Assembly: GCF_029960115.1 (NCBI RefSeq)
Contig: NZ_JASCOZ010000002.1
Coordinates: 1 to 64,000, forward strand
Reading direction: 5' to 3'
Source: Stenotrophomonas sp. PS02289
Lineage (GTDB): Bacteria; Pseudomonadota; Gammaproteobacteria; Xanthomonadales; Xanthomonadaceae
Length of the DNA stretch: 64,000 bases
Under the pieces are notes generated by a model that ran no database searches, had not been told where the DNA came from, and saw only the letters and a list, made by a program, of their open reading frames with translations. The position numbers were made by a program, and so were the translations under genes. Shown here one piece after another: positions 53,208-62,419 of this stretch (position 1 is its first letter; every line of letters begins with the position of its first letter).

Positions 53208-54821
53208 ATGAAGGCAACGCGCGTATTGGCAATGGCAGTGCTGGCAGTGGCCGTGGCGGGCTGCAAGCCGCAGGCAGAACCCACGCCCGCCAAACCCAAG
53301 CCGCCGGTGATCCTGATCGAAGCCGACGCCCCCCCGCGCCCGATGAAACCGGAACTGCCGCCGCTGTTCGATGACATTGAACGCCGCACCTTCCAGTTCT
53401 TCTGGGACACCACCAACGAGGTCAACGGGCTGAGCCCGGACCGCTATCCTTCGCGCCCGTTCGCCAGCATCGCGGCGGTGGGCTATGCGCTGACCGCGTA
53501 TCCGATCGGCGTGGAGAACGGCTGGGTCAGCCGCACCCAGGCCGTGGACCGCACCCTGACCACGCTGAAGTTCTTCCGCGACCTGTCCAGCGGGCCGCAG
53601 CGCACCGGCAAGGGCGGGTACAAGGGTTTCTATTACCACTTCCTGGACATGCAGACCGGCCACCGCTATGACAGCTGGGTGGAACTGTCCAGCGTGGACA
53701 CCGCGCTGCTGATGATGGGCGTGCTGTTCGCGCAGTCGTACTACACCGGTGACGACCCGCGCGAGAAAGAGATCCGCGCCATCGCCGACACGCTGTACAA
53801 GCGCGTGGACTGGCCGTGGCTGCAGCAGCGGGCACCGCTCATTTCGATGGGCTGGTTCCCGGAAAGCGGCTTCATCGACCACGACTGGATGGGCTACAAC
53901 GAAGCCATGATGGTCTACATCCTGGCGCTGGGCTCGCCCACGCACCCGGTCAGCCCGGACGCGTGGACGGTGTGGACCCGCACCTACGACAACGACTGGG
54001 GCGTGTTCCAAGGCCAGGAATACCTGTCGTTCGGGCCGCTGTTCGGGCACCAGTACACCCACGTCTGGATCGACTTCCGCGACATCCAGGACGCGTACAT
54101 GCGCGAACGCGGCAGCACCTACTTCCTCAACAGCCGTTCGGCGGCGTTGGCCCAGCGCGAATACGCCATCGCCAACCCGATGAACTGGAAAGAGTACGGC
54201 GAGAACGTGTGGGGCCTGACTGCCAGCGACGGTCCGCAGAACACCACCCAGGAGTTCCGTGGTGAGCAGCGCCAGTTCCGCCACTACTCGTCGCGCGGTG
54301 CCGGTCTGCGTGAGAACTTCGACGACGGCACCATCGCGCCGACCGCGGCGATCTCGTCGGTGGTGTTCGCGCCGGAGGAAGTGATTCCGGCCACGCTGGA
54401 AATGCACAAGCGCTATGGCGACTACCTGTATTCCAGCTACGGCTTCCTGGACTCGTTCAACCCCAGCTTCACCTACGACATTCCGATCAAGACCGGGCGC
54501 ATGGTGCCGGATCGCGGTTGGGTGGCCAGTGACTACATCGGCATCGACCAGGGCCCGATCCTGACCATGATCGCCAACTACCGCAACGATTTCGTCTGGG
54601 ATGTGATGAAGACCAATCCGCACATCCGTCGCGGCCTGGAACGCGCCGGCTTCAGCGGCGGCTGGCTGACCCCGGATGGCGAGGAAGCACCGCTGGCCCT
54701 GCAGAAGGACGAAAAGGCCGCCGCAGCACGCTCGATCGGTATCGCCGAATCGCGTGCGGCCGCGGCCCAGGAACAGAAGAACAATGCCAACAACAACCGC
54801 AGCCAGCCGCAAGGAAAGTAA
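53208..54821 (+). CDS. PF10091-type glycosidase lipoprotein (GH144-like?)
   Basis: 537 residues. Lipobox at the end of the signal (MKATRVLAMAVLAVAVAGC). The rest is an (alpha/alpha)6-barrel of the glucoamylase-like PF10091 family: RRTFQFFWDTTNEVNGLSPDR, FPESGFIDHDWMGYNEAMM, DFRDIQDAYMRERG, DIPIKTGRM and GIDQGPILTMIANYRND are conserved in it. Characterised members of this group include GH144 endo-beta-1,2-glucanases, so a beta-glucan substrate is possible, not proven. The last ~45 residues are a charged, low-complexity tail. First gene of the second transcript, 3 bp before the sugar-binding protein. Confidence 0.8.
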   Translation: MKATRVLAMAVLAVAVAGCKPQAEPTPAKPKPPVILIEADAPPRPMKPELPPLFDDIERRTFQFFWDTTNEVNGLSPDRYPSRPFASIAAVGYALTAYPIGVENGWVSRTQAVDRTLTTLKFFRDLSSGPQRTGKGGYKGFYYHFLDMQTGHRYDSWVELSSVDTALLMMGVLFAQSYYTGDDPREKEIRAIADTLYKRVDWPWLQQRAPLISMGWFPESGFIDHDWMGYNEAMMVYILALGSPTHPVSPDAWTVWTRTYDNDWGVFQGQEYLSFGPLFGHQYTHVWIDFRDIQDAYMRERGSTYFLNSRSAALAQREYAIANPMNWKEYGENVWGLTASDGPQNTTQEFRGEQRQFRHYSSRGAGLRENFDDGTIAPTAAISSVVFAPEEVIPATLEMHKRYGDYLYSSYGFLDSFNPSFTYDIPIKTGRMVPDRGWVASDYIGIDQGPILTMIANYRNDFVWDVMKTNPHIRRGLERAGFSGGWLTPDGEEAPLALQKDEKAAAARSIGIAESRAAAAQEQKNNANNNRSQPQGK

Positions 54822-54824
54822 GCA

Positions 54825-56132
54825 GTGCCCGTGATTTCGCGTCCCCGCAAGTGGGTGACTTTGTTGCTGCTGGTCATCGGCAGCCTGTTGTTGAGCGCCT
54901 GCCGCAAGGAGCCGGAAGGCGTCACCGTGCGCTTCTGGGCGATGGGCCGCGAGGCCGAAGTGGTGAGTGGGCTGATCCGCGAATTTGAAGCGGAGAACCC
55001 GGGTATCCACGTGGATGTGCAGAACATTCCGTGGACCGCCGCGCACGAGAAGCTGCTGACCGCATTCGCGGCCGACGGCCTGCCGGATGTCTGCCAGCTC
55101 GGCAACACCTGGATTCCCGAGTTCGCCGAACTCAACACGCTGACCCCACTGCAGCCGTTCGTGGCGCAGTCGAAGGTGGTGGACCCGGCCGATTACTTCC
55201 AGGGCATCTGGGACACCAACGTCATCCATGACGAGCTGGTCGGCGTGCCGTGGTACGTGGACACCCGCCTGCTGTATTACCGCAAGGACCTGCTCGCCAA
55301 GGCTGGCCATGACCACCCGCCGAAGACCTGGGACGAATGGAACCAGATGATGGCGGACATCAAGAAGATGCAGGGACCGAACCGCTACGCGGTGCTGATG
55401 CCGATCAATGAATTCGAACAGCAGCTGTCGTTCGCCCTGCAGCAGCCCGACCCGCTGCTGCGTGACCACGATACCCGCGGCAATTTCCGCAGCCCGGGCT
55501 TCCGTCGCACGCTGGCGTTCTACGAGAACATGTTCGCGCAGGGCTGGGCTCCGCGCATGTCCGAAACCCAGATCAGCAACGTGTGGGACGAGTTCTTCCG
55601 CGGCTTCAATGTGTTCTATCTGTCCGGTCCTTGGAACATCCGTGAGTTCAAGAAGCTGCAGCCCAAGGAACTGGAAGGGAAGTGGGGCACCGCCGCGCTG
55701 CCAGGGCCGGACGGCCTGGGTGCCGGCATTGCCGGTGGCACCAGCCTGGTGATCTTCCGCTCCTCGCAGCAGAAGGAGGCGTCGTGGAAGCTGATCGAGT
55801 TCCTGTCGCGGCCGGACATCCAGCAGCGTTTCCACTCCATCATCGGCGACCTGCCGCCGCGTCGCAGCACCTGGGAGCACCCCTCGCTGGCCAATGACCC
55901 GCTGGCGCAGCCGTTCCGCGACCAGCTCGAGCGCGTGCGCGCCACCCCGAAGGTGTTGGAGTGGGAGCGGATCGTGCAGGAAATGCGCATCGTCACCGAG
56001 AAGGTGGTGCGTGGCGGCATGGACCAGGACAAGGCGGTGACCGAGCTGGATGACCGCGTCGACAAGGTGCTGGCGAAACGCCGCTGGATGTTCGAACAAC
56101 AGCAGGCGGCGAAGGCGGAGGTGCAGCCATGA
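54825..56132 (+). CDS. Sugar ABC transporter substrate-binding lipoprotein
   Basis: 435 residues, family 1 solute-binding protein. Lipobox LLLSAC at about residue 26. Typical segments: VTVRFWAMGREAEVVSGLI, VDVQNIPWTAAHEKLLTAFA, DVCQLGNTWIPEFAEL, GVPWYVDTRLLYYRKDLL. It captures an oligosaccharide in the periplasm for the two permeases that follow. GTG start, 3 bp after the upstream stop; the 3' end overlaps the permease by 4 bp. Confidence 0.93.
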   Translation: MPVISRPRKWVTLLLLVIGSLLLSACRKEPEGVTVRFWAMGREAEVVSGLIREFEAENPGIHVDVQNIPWTAAHEKLLTAFAADGLPDVCQLGNTWIPEFAELNTLTPLQPFVAQSKVVDPADYFQGIWDTNVIHDELVGVPWYVDTRLLYYRKDLLAKAGHDHPPKTWDEWNQMMADIKKMQGPNRYAVLMPINEFEQQLSFALQQPDPLLRDHDTRGNFRSPGFRRTLAFYENMFAQGWAPRMSETQISNVWDEFFRGFNVFYLSGPWNIREFKKLQPKELEGKWGTAALPGPDGLGAGIAGGTSLVIFRSSQQKEASWKLIEFLSRPDIQQRFHSIIGDLPPRRSTWEHPSLANDPLAQPFRDQLERVRATPKVLEWERIVQEMRIVTEKVVRGGMDQDKAVTELDDRVDKVLAKRRWMFEQQQAAKAEVQP

Positions 56133-57010
56133 AGCAGCGCTCATTGATCGGCTGGCTGTTCGCCGGCCCGGCGCTGGTGGTGATCGGGGTGTTCTTCGGC
56201 CTGCCGGTGGCGTCGGCGCTGGCGCTGAGCATCACCGACTTCGACCTCTACGCGCTGGCCGATGGAGCCAACCTGCGCTTCGTCGGCCTGGGCAACTACA
56301 TCGACCTGCTGCAGACGCCGATGTTCTGGAAGTCGCTGTGGAACACCACGTATTTCGTGATCGTCGGCGTGCCGATGTCGATCGCGGTGTCGCTGGGTGC
56401 GGCCATGCTGCTCAACGCCCCAGCGGCGCGCTTCAAGGCGCTGTTCCGCACCGCGCTGTTTGCCCCGGTGGTGACCACGCTGGTGGCGGTGGCGGTGATC
56501 TGGCGTTATCTGTTCCACACCAGCTATGGCCTGGTGAACTACGGGCTGGGGCACCTCGGCATCGACCCGATCGACTGGCTCGGCGACCCGAACTGGGCCA
56601 TGCCGACCATCATGCTGTTCGCGGTGTGGAAGAACTTCGGCTACAACATGGTGATCTTCCTGGCCGGCCTGCAGGCGATTCCGCATGACCTGTACGAGGC
56701 CGCGCGGATCGACGGAGCCTCGCGCTGGAAGCAGTTCCTGCACATCACCCTGCCGATGCTGGGGCCGGTGCTGCTGGTGGTGGGCGTGATCACCGTGTCC
56801 GGCTACTTCCAGCTGTTCGCAGAGCCCTACGTGATGACCCGCGGCGACCCACTGCAGAGCACGGTCAGCGTGCTGTACTTCATGTTTGAAGAAGGCTTCA
56901 AGTGGTGGAACCTCGGCCGTGCTTCGGCGGTGGCGTTCCTGCTGTTCCTGATCATCCTGGCCGTCACCACCGTGATGCTGCGTTTCGGCCGCAAGAGGCA
57001 GTTGGTATGA
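56129..57010 (+). CDS. Sugar ABC transporter permease (MalF-type)
   Basis: 293 residues, six helices. The EAA loop that docks the ATPase is LYEAARIDGASRWKQFLHITLPML. With the MalG-type permease it forms the transmembrane channel. ATGA overlaps couple it to genes on both sides. Confidence 0.93.
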   Translation: MKQRSLIGWLFAGPALVVIGVFFGLPVASALALSITDFDLYALADGANLRFVGLGNYIDLLQTPMFWKSLWNTTYFVIVGVPMSIAVSLGAAMLLNAPAARFKALFRTALFAPVVTTLVAVAVIWRYLFHTSYGLVNYGLGHLGIDPIDWLGDPNWAMPTIMLFAVWKNFGYNMVIFLAGLQAIPHDLYEAARIDGASRWKQFLHITLPMLGPVLLVVGVITVSGYFQLFAEPYVMTRGDPLQSTVSVLYFMFEEGFKWWNLGRASAVAFLLFLIILAVTTVMLRFGRKRQLV

Positions 57011-57843
57011 GTCGTGAAATCGGCCAGTCGCGCTGGCATGCGTGGTGGGTGAACGGGGGGCTGGCGGTGCTGGCCGCCATCAGCCTGGCCCCGCTGCTGT
57101 GGATGGTGTCGGTGTCGTTCATGCCGACCGGCGAGGCGGCGCATTTCCCGCCGCCGCTGCTGCCCTCGTCGGTGACCACGAACAACTACCACGAGCTGTT
57201 CGCCCGCACCGGCATGGGCAACAACTTCATCAACAGCCTGGGGGTGTCGCTGGCGATCACCCTCGGTTCGCTGCTGCTCAACACCATGGCCGGCTATGCG
57301 TTCGCCAAGCTGCGCTTCGTCGGCCGCGAGCGCCTGTTCCAGCTGCTGCTGGCGGCGCTGGTGATTCCGGCGCAGGTGGCGATGCTGCCGCTGTTCCTGC
57401 TGATGAAGCAGCTGGGGCTGGTGAACAGCTACGGTGGGGTGGTGGTGCCCGCGCTGGCCAGCGTGTTCGGCATCTTCCTGGTGCGCCAGTACGCGCGTTC
57501 GATCCCGGACGAACTGCTGGAGGCGGCCCGGATTGACGGGGCAGGGGAGCTGCGGATCTTCTTCCAGATCGTGCTGCCGATGCTCAAGCCGGTGCTGGTG
57601 ACCCTGTCGATCTTCACGTTCATGGGCGCGTGGAACGATTTCATGTGGCCGTTGATCGTGTTGACCGACCAGGAGCACTACACTTTGCCGGTTGCCTTGG
57701 CCACCTTGTCGCGCGAACACATCATGGACGTTGAAATGATGATGGCCGGCGCGGTGGTCACGGTGGTTCCGGTGCTGGCACTGTTCCTGGTGCTGCAGCG
57801 CTATTACATCCAAGGTCTGCTGCTGGGGAGTGTCAAAGGGTGA
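57007..57843 (+). CDS. Sugar ABC transporter permease (MalG-type)
   Basis: 278 residues, six helices. The EAA loop is LLEAARIDGAGELRIFFQIVLP, and GAWNDFMWPLIVLTDQEHYTLPVAL is the usual MalG end. It completes the channel. No ATPase gene is present in the locus, so a shared MsmK/UgpC-type ATPase elsewhere must power it. Confidence 0.93.
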   Translation: MSREIGQSRWHAWWVNGGLAVLAAISLAPLLWMVSVSFMPTGEAAHFPPPLLPSSVTTNNYHELFARTGMGNNFINSLGVSLAITLGSLLLNTMAGYAFAKLRFVGRERLFQLLLAALVIPAQVAMLPLFLLMKQLGLVNSYGGVVVPALASVFGIFLVRQYARSIPDELLEAARIDGAGELRIFFQIVLPMLKPVLVTLSIFTFMGAWNDFMWPLIVLTDQEHYTLPVALATLSREHIMDVEMMMAGAVVTVVPVLALFLVLQRYYIQGLLLGSVKG

Positions 57844-60800
57844 AACGTGCCGTCGTTGCGGTGGGTCTGGTTCTGGGTGCGGTGGTGTCGATGGCGGCGG
57901 TGGCAGCACCTCCGGCGGCTCCGGCCGCGGTCAAGGTGCTGGACAACTTCGACGACATGGGCGCGTGGAAACTGGTGGTCTCCGACCAGGTCAGCGGCTC
58001 GCTGCGCAGCGTGGCCGGCAATGGTGGCGGCCGCGCGCTGTGCCTGGACTACAACTTCCACGAGGTGTCCGGCTACGTCGGCATCCGCCGCGAGCTGCCG
58101 ATCACCTATCCGGACAACTACCAGCTGGGCTTCCAGCTGCGCGGTGATTCGCCGGGCAACGACCTGCAGTTCAAGCTGATCGACGCCAGCGGCGACAACG
58201 TGTGGTGGGTCAACCGCCCCGGCTACAGCTTCCCCAAGACCTGGACCGGCGTGCAGTACCGCAAGCGCCAGATCGACAAGGCCTGGGGCCCGGACACGGA
58301 CCCGACCCTGGCGCGCAGCCAGTCGGTGGAGTTCACCATTTACAGCAAGGTCGGCGGGCGCGGCACGGTGTGCTTCGACCGGCTGACCCTGCAGCCGTTG
58401 CCGCCGGTGGACACCTCGGCACTGACCGCCTCGGTGATCGCCGATACCGCCACCGCCCTGCAGGGGCGGCTGGTGGACGGCAAGCCGGACACGGTGTGGA
58501 TCAGCGGCGGGGTGCAGGACCAGACCATCAGTCTGGACCTGCACAAGGTGCGTGAGTTCGGTGGCGCGGTGATCCAGTGGGTGCCGGGCCTGGAAGCCAC
58601 CCGTTACGTGGTGCGCGCCTCCAGCGATGGCCGTGACTGGCGCACCGTGCGCGAGATCACCGCCGGCGGTGGGGGTGACCGCGACTGGCTGGCCCTGCCG
58701 GATACCGAGGCACGCTATCTGCGCTTCGACCTGAAGGGCGGGCGCAGCTGGCGCTACGGCATTCGTGACATCGCCATCAAGCCGCTGGATTTTGCCGGCA
58801 CCCCCAATGAATTCATCGAATCCGTCGGTGCGGACCTGCCGCGCGGGTCGGTGCCGCGCGGTTTCAGTGGCGAGCAGCCGTACTGGACCCTGCTCGGCCT
58901 GGATGGCGGCAAGGAGCAGGCGCTGATCGGCGAAGACGGCGCGCTGGAAGTGGCCAAGGCCAGCTTCAGCGTTGAACCCTTCGTGGTGGTGGACAAGAAG
59001 GTGGTGAGCTGGGCCGATGTGGAGACCAAGCAGTCGCTGCAGGACGACTACCTGCCGATTGCCAGCGTGGACTGGACGCATCCCAAGGCCGGGCTGAAAG
59101 TGACCGGTTTCGTGCAGGGGCGCCCGGACGCGGCGCAGCTGGTGGGGCGCTATGCGCTGCACAACCCCGACAAGGTGCCGCATGAGTACACCCTGGCGCT
59201 GGCGGTGCGGCCGTGGCAGGTGAATCCGCCGCGGCAGTTCCTCAATACGGTGGGGGGCTTCAGCCGGATCGACACGCTGGACTTCGAGCCCGGCCAGGTG
59301 GAGGTCAACGGCAAGCCGCGCGTGTTCCCGGTGCAGCCGGCCGATGCCAGCTTTGCCAGCCCCTTTGACGGAAAGCTCGAGGTGATGCATCTGGCCAACG
59401 GGCAGCTGCCGACCACGACCGAAGTGCGCGACGTGACCGGGTTGGCCAGTGGCGCGCTGCTCTATCGCTGGACGCTGCAACCGGGCGAAACCCGCGAGGT
59501 TGCACTGGTGCTGCCGCAGACCGGCAACTGGACCACGCCCAAGGACTTTGATGCCGCCAAGGCACAGCAGCAGGTCGCGGCGATGTGGCGCACCAAGCTG
59601 GACCAGGTGACCCTGCAGGTGCCGGCGGCGGGCAAGCCGCTGGCCGACACGCTGCGCACGGCGCTGGCACACATGCTGATCTCACGAATCGGCCCCAGCC
59701 TGCAGCCCGGCACGCGCTCGTACTCGCGCAGCTGGATCCGCGACGGTGCGATGATTTCGGAAGGGCTGCTGCGGCTGGGCCGCAGCGATGCCGTGCGCGA
59801 GTACGTGAACTGGTATGCGCCGTATCAGTTCGAGAACGGCAAGGTGCCGTGCTGCGTGGATGCACGCGGCAGCGACCCGGTGCCGGAGAACGACAGCCAC
59901 GGCGAGCTGATCTTCAACATCGCCGAATACTGGCGCTACACCGGCGACACCACCTTCCTGGAACTGATGTGGCCGCATGTGCAGGGCGCGTATCAGTACA
60001 TGGAGCAGCTGCGCCTGAGCGAGCGCACCGAAGAGAACCGTGCGCGTAACCCGGCCTTCTACGGGATGATGCCGGTGTCGATCAGCCACGAAGGCTATTC
60101 GGCCAAGCCGATGCATTCCTACTGGGACAACTTCTGGGCGCTGCGCGGCTACAAGGACGCCGCCGATATCGCTGAAGCGCTGGGCAAGCTGGAAGCAATG
60201 CAGATCAGTGCCTCGCGCGATGAGTTCCGTGCCGACCTGGATGCCTCGCTGCGCGCGGCGGTGGCCCAGCACAAGATCGATTACCTGCCGGGCGCGGCCG
60301 AGCTGGGCGACTTCGATGCCACCTCGACCACCATTGCGCTGGCTCCGGGTGGCGAGCAGGGCCGTCTGCCGCAACCGTACCTGGAGAACACCTTCCAGCG
60401 TTACTGGACTCAGTTCGAGCAGCGCCGTGACGGCAAGCGTGAGTGGAAGGACTACACACCGTATGAATGGCGCAACGTAGCGGCCTTCGTCCGGCTGGGC
60501 TGGCGCGACCGCGCCTGGCAGGCGACCGATTTCTTCTTCAAGGACCGCGCGCCGCAGGCCTGGAACCAGTGGGCCGAAGTGGTCTCGCGCACCCCGCGCA
60601 AACCGTTCTTCGTCGGTGACCTGCCGCATGCCTGGGTGGCCTCGGACTTCGTGCGTTCGGCGCTGGACATGTTTGCCTACAGCCGCGACGTGGACGACAG
60701 CCTGGTCCTGGCCGCCGGTGTGCCGACCCGTTGGCTGGAAGGGAAGGGCGTGGCGATCAAGGGCCTGCGCACCCCGCATGGGCAGCTGAGCTATGCGCTC

Positions 60801-61025
60801 AGCCGCACCGACAAAGTGCTGACCCTGCAGGTGCAGCCGGGTCTGCTGGCTCCGCAGGGTGGGCTGGTGCTGCCGTGGCCGTTCACGGGCGAGCCGGGCG
60901 AGGCGACCATCAACGGTGAGCCGGCGCAGTGGGTGAACGGCGAGCTGCGTATTTCGCATGTGCCGGCCACGGTGGAAGTGCAGATTCCGGCGGCCGCGCG
61001 CCGCGCCGAACGCAAGGCACCGTAA
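57840..61025 (+). CDS. Multidomain exported glycosidase with F5/8-type C domain
   Basis: 1061 residues. Signal peptide (about 1-24). Residues about 32-185 form a beta domain of carbohydrate-binding type; about 195-310 an F5/8 type C (discoidin) domain (LVDGKPDTVWISGG, YVVRASSDGRDWRTVREI, ARYLRFDLKG); then a beta sandwich linker and, about 590-990, an (alpha/alpha)6 catalytic region with RSYSRSWIRDGAMISEGLLR, ENDSHGELIFNIAEYWRYTGD and HSYWDNFWALRGYKDAADI. Acidic residues in SWIRDGA and NDSHGE could be catalytic. The family number is not clear to me. GTG start (57840) overlaps the MalG stop, SD GGGGAG. Confidence 0.82.
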   Translation: MKRAVVAVGLVLGAVVSMAAVAAPPAAPAAVKVLDNFDDMGAWKLVVSDQVSGSLRSVAGNGGGRALCLDYNFHEVSGYVGIRRELPITYPDNYQLGFQLRGDSPGNDLQFKLIDASGDNVWWVNRPGYSFPKTWTGVQYRKRQIDKAWGPDTDPTLARSQSVEFTIYSKVGGRGTVCFDRLTLQPLPPVDTSALTASVIADTATALQGRLVDGKPDTVWISGGVQDQTISLDLHKVREFGGAVIQWVPGLEATRYVVRASSDGRDWRTVREITAGGGGDRDWLALPDTEARYLRFDLKGGRSWRYGIRDIAIKPLDFAGTPNEFIESVGADLPRGSVPRGFSGEQPYWTLLGLDGGKEQALIGEDGALEVAKASFSVEPFVVVDKKVVSWADVETKQSLQDDYLPIASVDWTHPKAGLKVTGFVQGRPDAAQLVGRYALHNPDKVPHEYTLALAVRPWQVNPPRQFLNTVGGFSRIDTLDFEPGQVEVNGKPRVFPVQPADASFASPFDGKLEVMHLANGQLPTTTEVRDVTGLASGALLYRWTLQPGETREVALVLPQTGNWTTPKDFDAAKAQQQVAAMWRTKLDQVTLQVPAAGKPLADTLRTALAHMLISRIGPSLQPGTRSYSRSWIRDGAMISEGLLRLGRSDAVREYVNWYAPYQFENGKVPCCVDARGSDPVPENDSHGELIFNIAEYWRYTGDTTFLELMWPHVQGAYQYMEQLRLSERTEENRARNPAFYGMMPVSISHEGYSAKPMHSYWDNFWALRGYKDAADIAEALGKLEAMQISASRDEFRADLDASLRAAVAQHKIDYLPGAAELGDFDATSTTIALAPGGEQGRLPQPYLENTFQRYWTQFEQRRDGKREWKDYTPYEWRNVAAFVRLGWRDRAWQATDFFFKDRAPQAWNQWAEVVSRTPRKPFFVGDLPHAWVASDFVRSALDMFAYSRDVDDSLVLAAGVPTRWLEGKGVAIKGLRTPHGQLSYALSRTDKVLTLQVQPGLLAPQGGLVLPWPFTGEPGEATINGEPAQWVNGELRISHVPATVEVQIPAAARRAERKAP

Positions 61026-61882
61026 TGCGCGGTGCCGGTCGTTGGCTGCGGCAGGTGTGGCTGCTGGGGCTTGCCCTGGCGTGGGCCGGCAGCGCAGCGG
61101 CGGTAGAACCCGGCGCGGCTGGCATGAGCGTGGTGACGTTCAATCTCCACCACGACCGTGAGGACTGGCCGGAACGCCGGCGCGTGATCCAGCGCGAACT
61201 GGAGCGGCTGCAACCGGACGTGATCGCGTTGCAGGAAGTGATCCAGAAGCCGCATGTGCGCAACCAGGCCGCGTGGCTGGCGCGCAAGCTGGGCTACGAC
61301 TATCTGTTCGTGTCCACTGATCCGCCGGGGCGCTTCAAGCGCTATGGCAATGCACTGCTGACCCGGCGTCCGGTGCTGGCACGCAATGAGCATCTGCTGG
61401 CCCCGCTGACTGACTACCGCACGGTGGGGCATCTGCGTATCGACGTGGACGGGCAGGCGGTGAATGTCTACGCCACGCATCTGAACGAGCGCTCTGACGA
61501 TGCCGGCAAGCGTATCCGCGGTGAGCAGATCGCCGATCTGCTGGCCTTTGTGGCGCGCACTTCGGGAGATGCGCCGGTGGTGATTGCCGGGGACTTCAAC
61601 GCTCAGGTGGATGCCGGCGACCTCAGTCCGTTGCGTCAGCGCTTTGGTGACAGCTACGGCAGCGTGCATGTGAACAACGAGTTGGCCCAGGTGAGCACCC
61701 TGAACCGCCATTACTTCGACGCGCCGCGCCGGATCGACCACGTGTTCTTCCAGCAGGACCAACTGCTGGCGCGTGAGGCGAAGCTGTTGTTCGATGAGCC
61801 GTATGCGGAAGGGCGCTGGGCGTCGGACCACTACGGGGTGTGGACGCGATTGCAGTTCGCGCCACAAGTGATCGAACAGTAG
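61025..61882 (+). CDS. Exported EEP-family hydrolase
   Basis: 285 residues. Signal peptide (about 1-26), then the endonuclease/exonuclease/phosphatase fold: VVTFNLHH (Asn), DVIALQEVIQ (Glu), VYATHLNE (His), VVIAGDFNAQ (Asp/Asn) and the terminal ASDHYGVWTRL (Asp-His). The metal and catalytic set is complete. EEP enzymes cut phosphodiester or phosphate esters, so in a glycan locus a phosphodiester substituent may be the target, as an inference. Its start shares a base with the previous stop (TAATG). Ends head-on with the HEPN gene at zero distance. Confidence 0.88.
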   Translation: MRGAGRWLRQVWLLGLALAWAGSAAAVEPGAAGMSVVTFNLHHDREDWPERRRVIQRELERLQPDVIALQEVIQKPHVRNQAAWLARKLGYDYLFVSTDPPGRFKRYGNALLTRRPVLARNEHLLAPLTDYRTVGHLRIDVDGQAVNVYATHLNERSDDAGKRIRGEQIADLLAFVARTSGDAPVVIAGDFNAQVDAGDLSPLRQRFGDSYGSVHVNNELAQVSTLNRHYFDAPRRIDHVFFQQDQLLAREAKLLFDEPYAEGRWASDHYGVWTRLQFAPQVIEQ

Positions 61883-62419
61883 CTACGCCGTGTTCTGGTA
61901 AGCGTCCATCCCTTCGATAAGGGCTTCAGAAACCTGGTATACGGTGGTGAAGTCATAATTGCGACCTGCTCTCAAAAGCCAGTAGCGGCCGTGTGCAAGC
62001 CAGTGACGATAGATCAGAGCGGCGCGCACGTCGCTGATGATGGCGGGTGAAATGTCACCTTTTGACTTCCAAAGCTCTAGTAGTTCTTCTTCCAGCCGCG
62101 CCCGGTTTCCCTTGACACGGTGAAGCTCACGCATGGAACGCGACAGCGGATCCTTACGCTTGTTGTAAACCCGCTCAAGAAAGTCGACTCGAATCGCTGC
62201 CTCCACGGCCGCCAATGCGGCCATCGAGCTGGAGTGCTCCAGTTCGGCCAAACAGGCACCTCGGGCTTCGTCGATGCTCTCGAACGCTTGTGTTGCATCG
62301 GCGTAGTCGCCGTGTTCGTTGTCGAAGTAGTGAAAGACCGCTTTGGTCAGATTCTGGTGGTGAACAGCTATGGCACTGAGGTCCTGCTCCTGAGTCGAAA
62401 AACTGACCTTACTCCCCAT
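61883..62419 (-). CDS. HEPN-like protein of a two-gene module
   Basis: 178 residues, all-helical. The C-terminal part VRAALIYRHWLAHGRYW has the Rx4-6H motif of HEPN ribonucleases (R138 and H143), in a form like the RiboL-PSP-HEPN group. The N half has another long helical segment with NKRKDPLSRSMRELHRVKG. Such proteins are RNases or RNA-binding parts of toxin-antitoxin and defence systems. It overlaps the gene at 62409 by 11 bp. Base composition is near 53% GC, below the ~66% around it, a sign of transfer. The HEPN call is from the motif alone. Confidence 0.6.
   Translation of the reverse strand: MGSKVSFSTQEQDLSAIAVHHQNLTKAVFHYFDNEHGDYADATQAFESIDEARGACLAELEHSSSMAALAAVEAAIRVDFLERVYNKRKDPLSRSMRELHRVKGNRARLEEELLELWKSKGDISPAIISDVRAALIYRHWLAHGRYWLLRAGRNYDFTTVYQVSEALIEGMDAYQNTA

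Noticed and set aside
53151-56144. A 997-codon leftward open frame over the glycosidase and binding-protein genes
   Set aside because: It covers two well-recognised lipoprotein genes in antisense; His/Arg/Leu-rich shadow composition.
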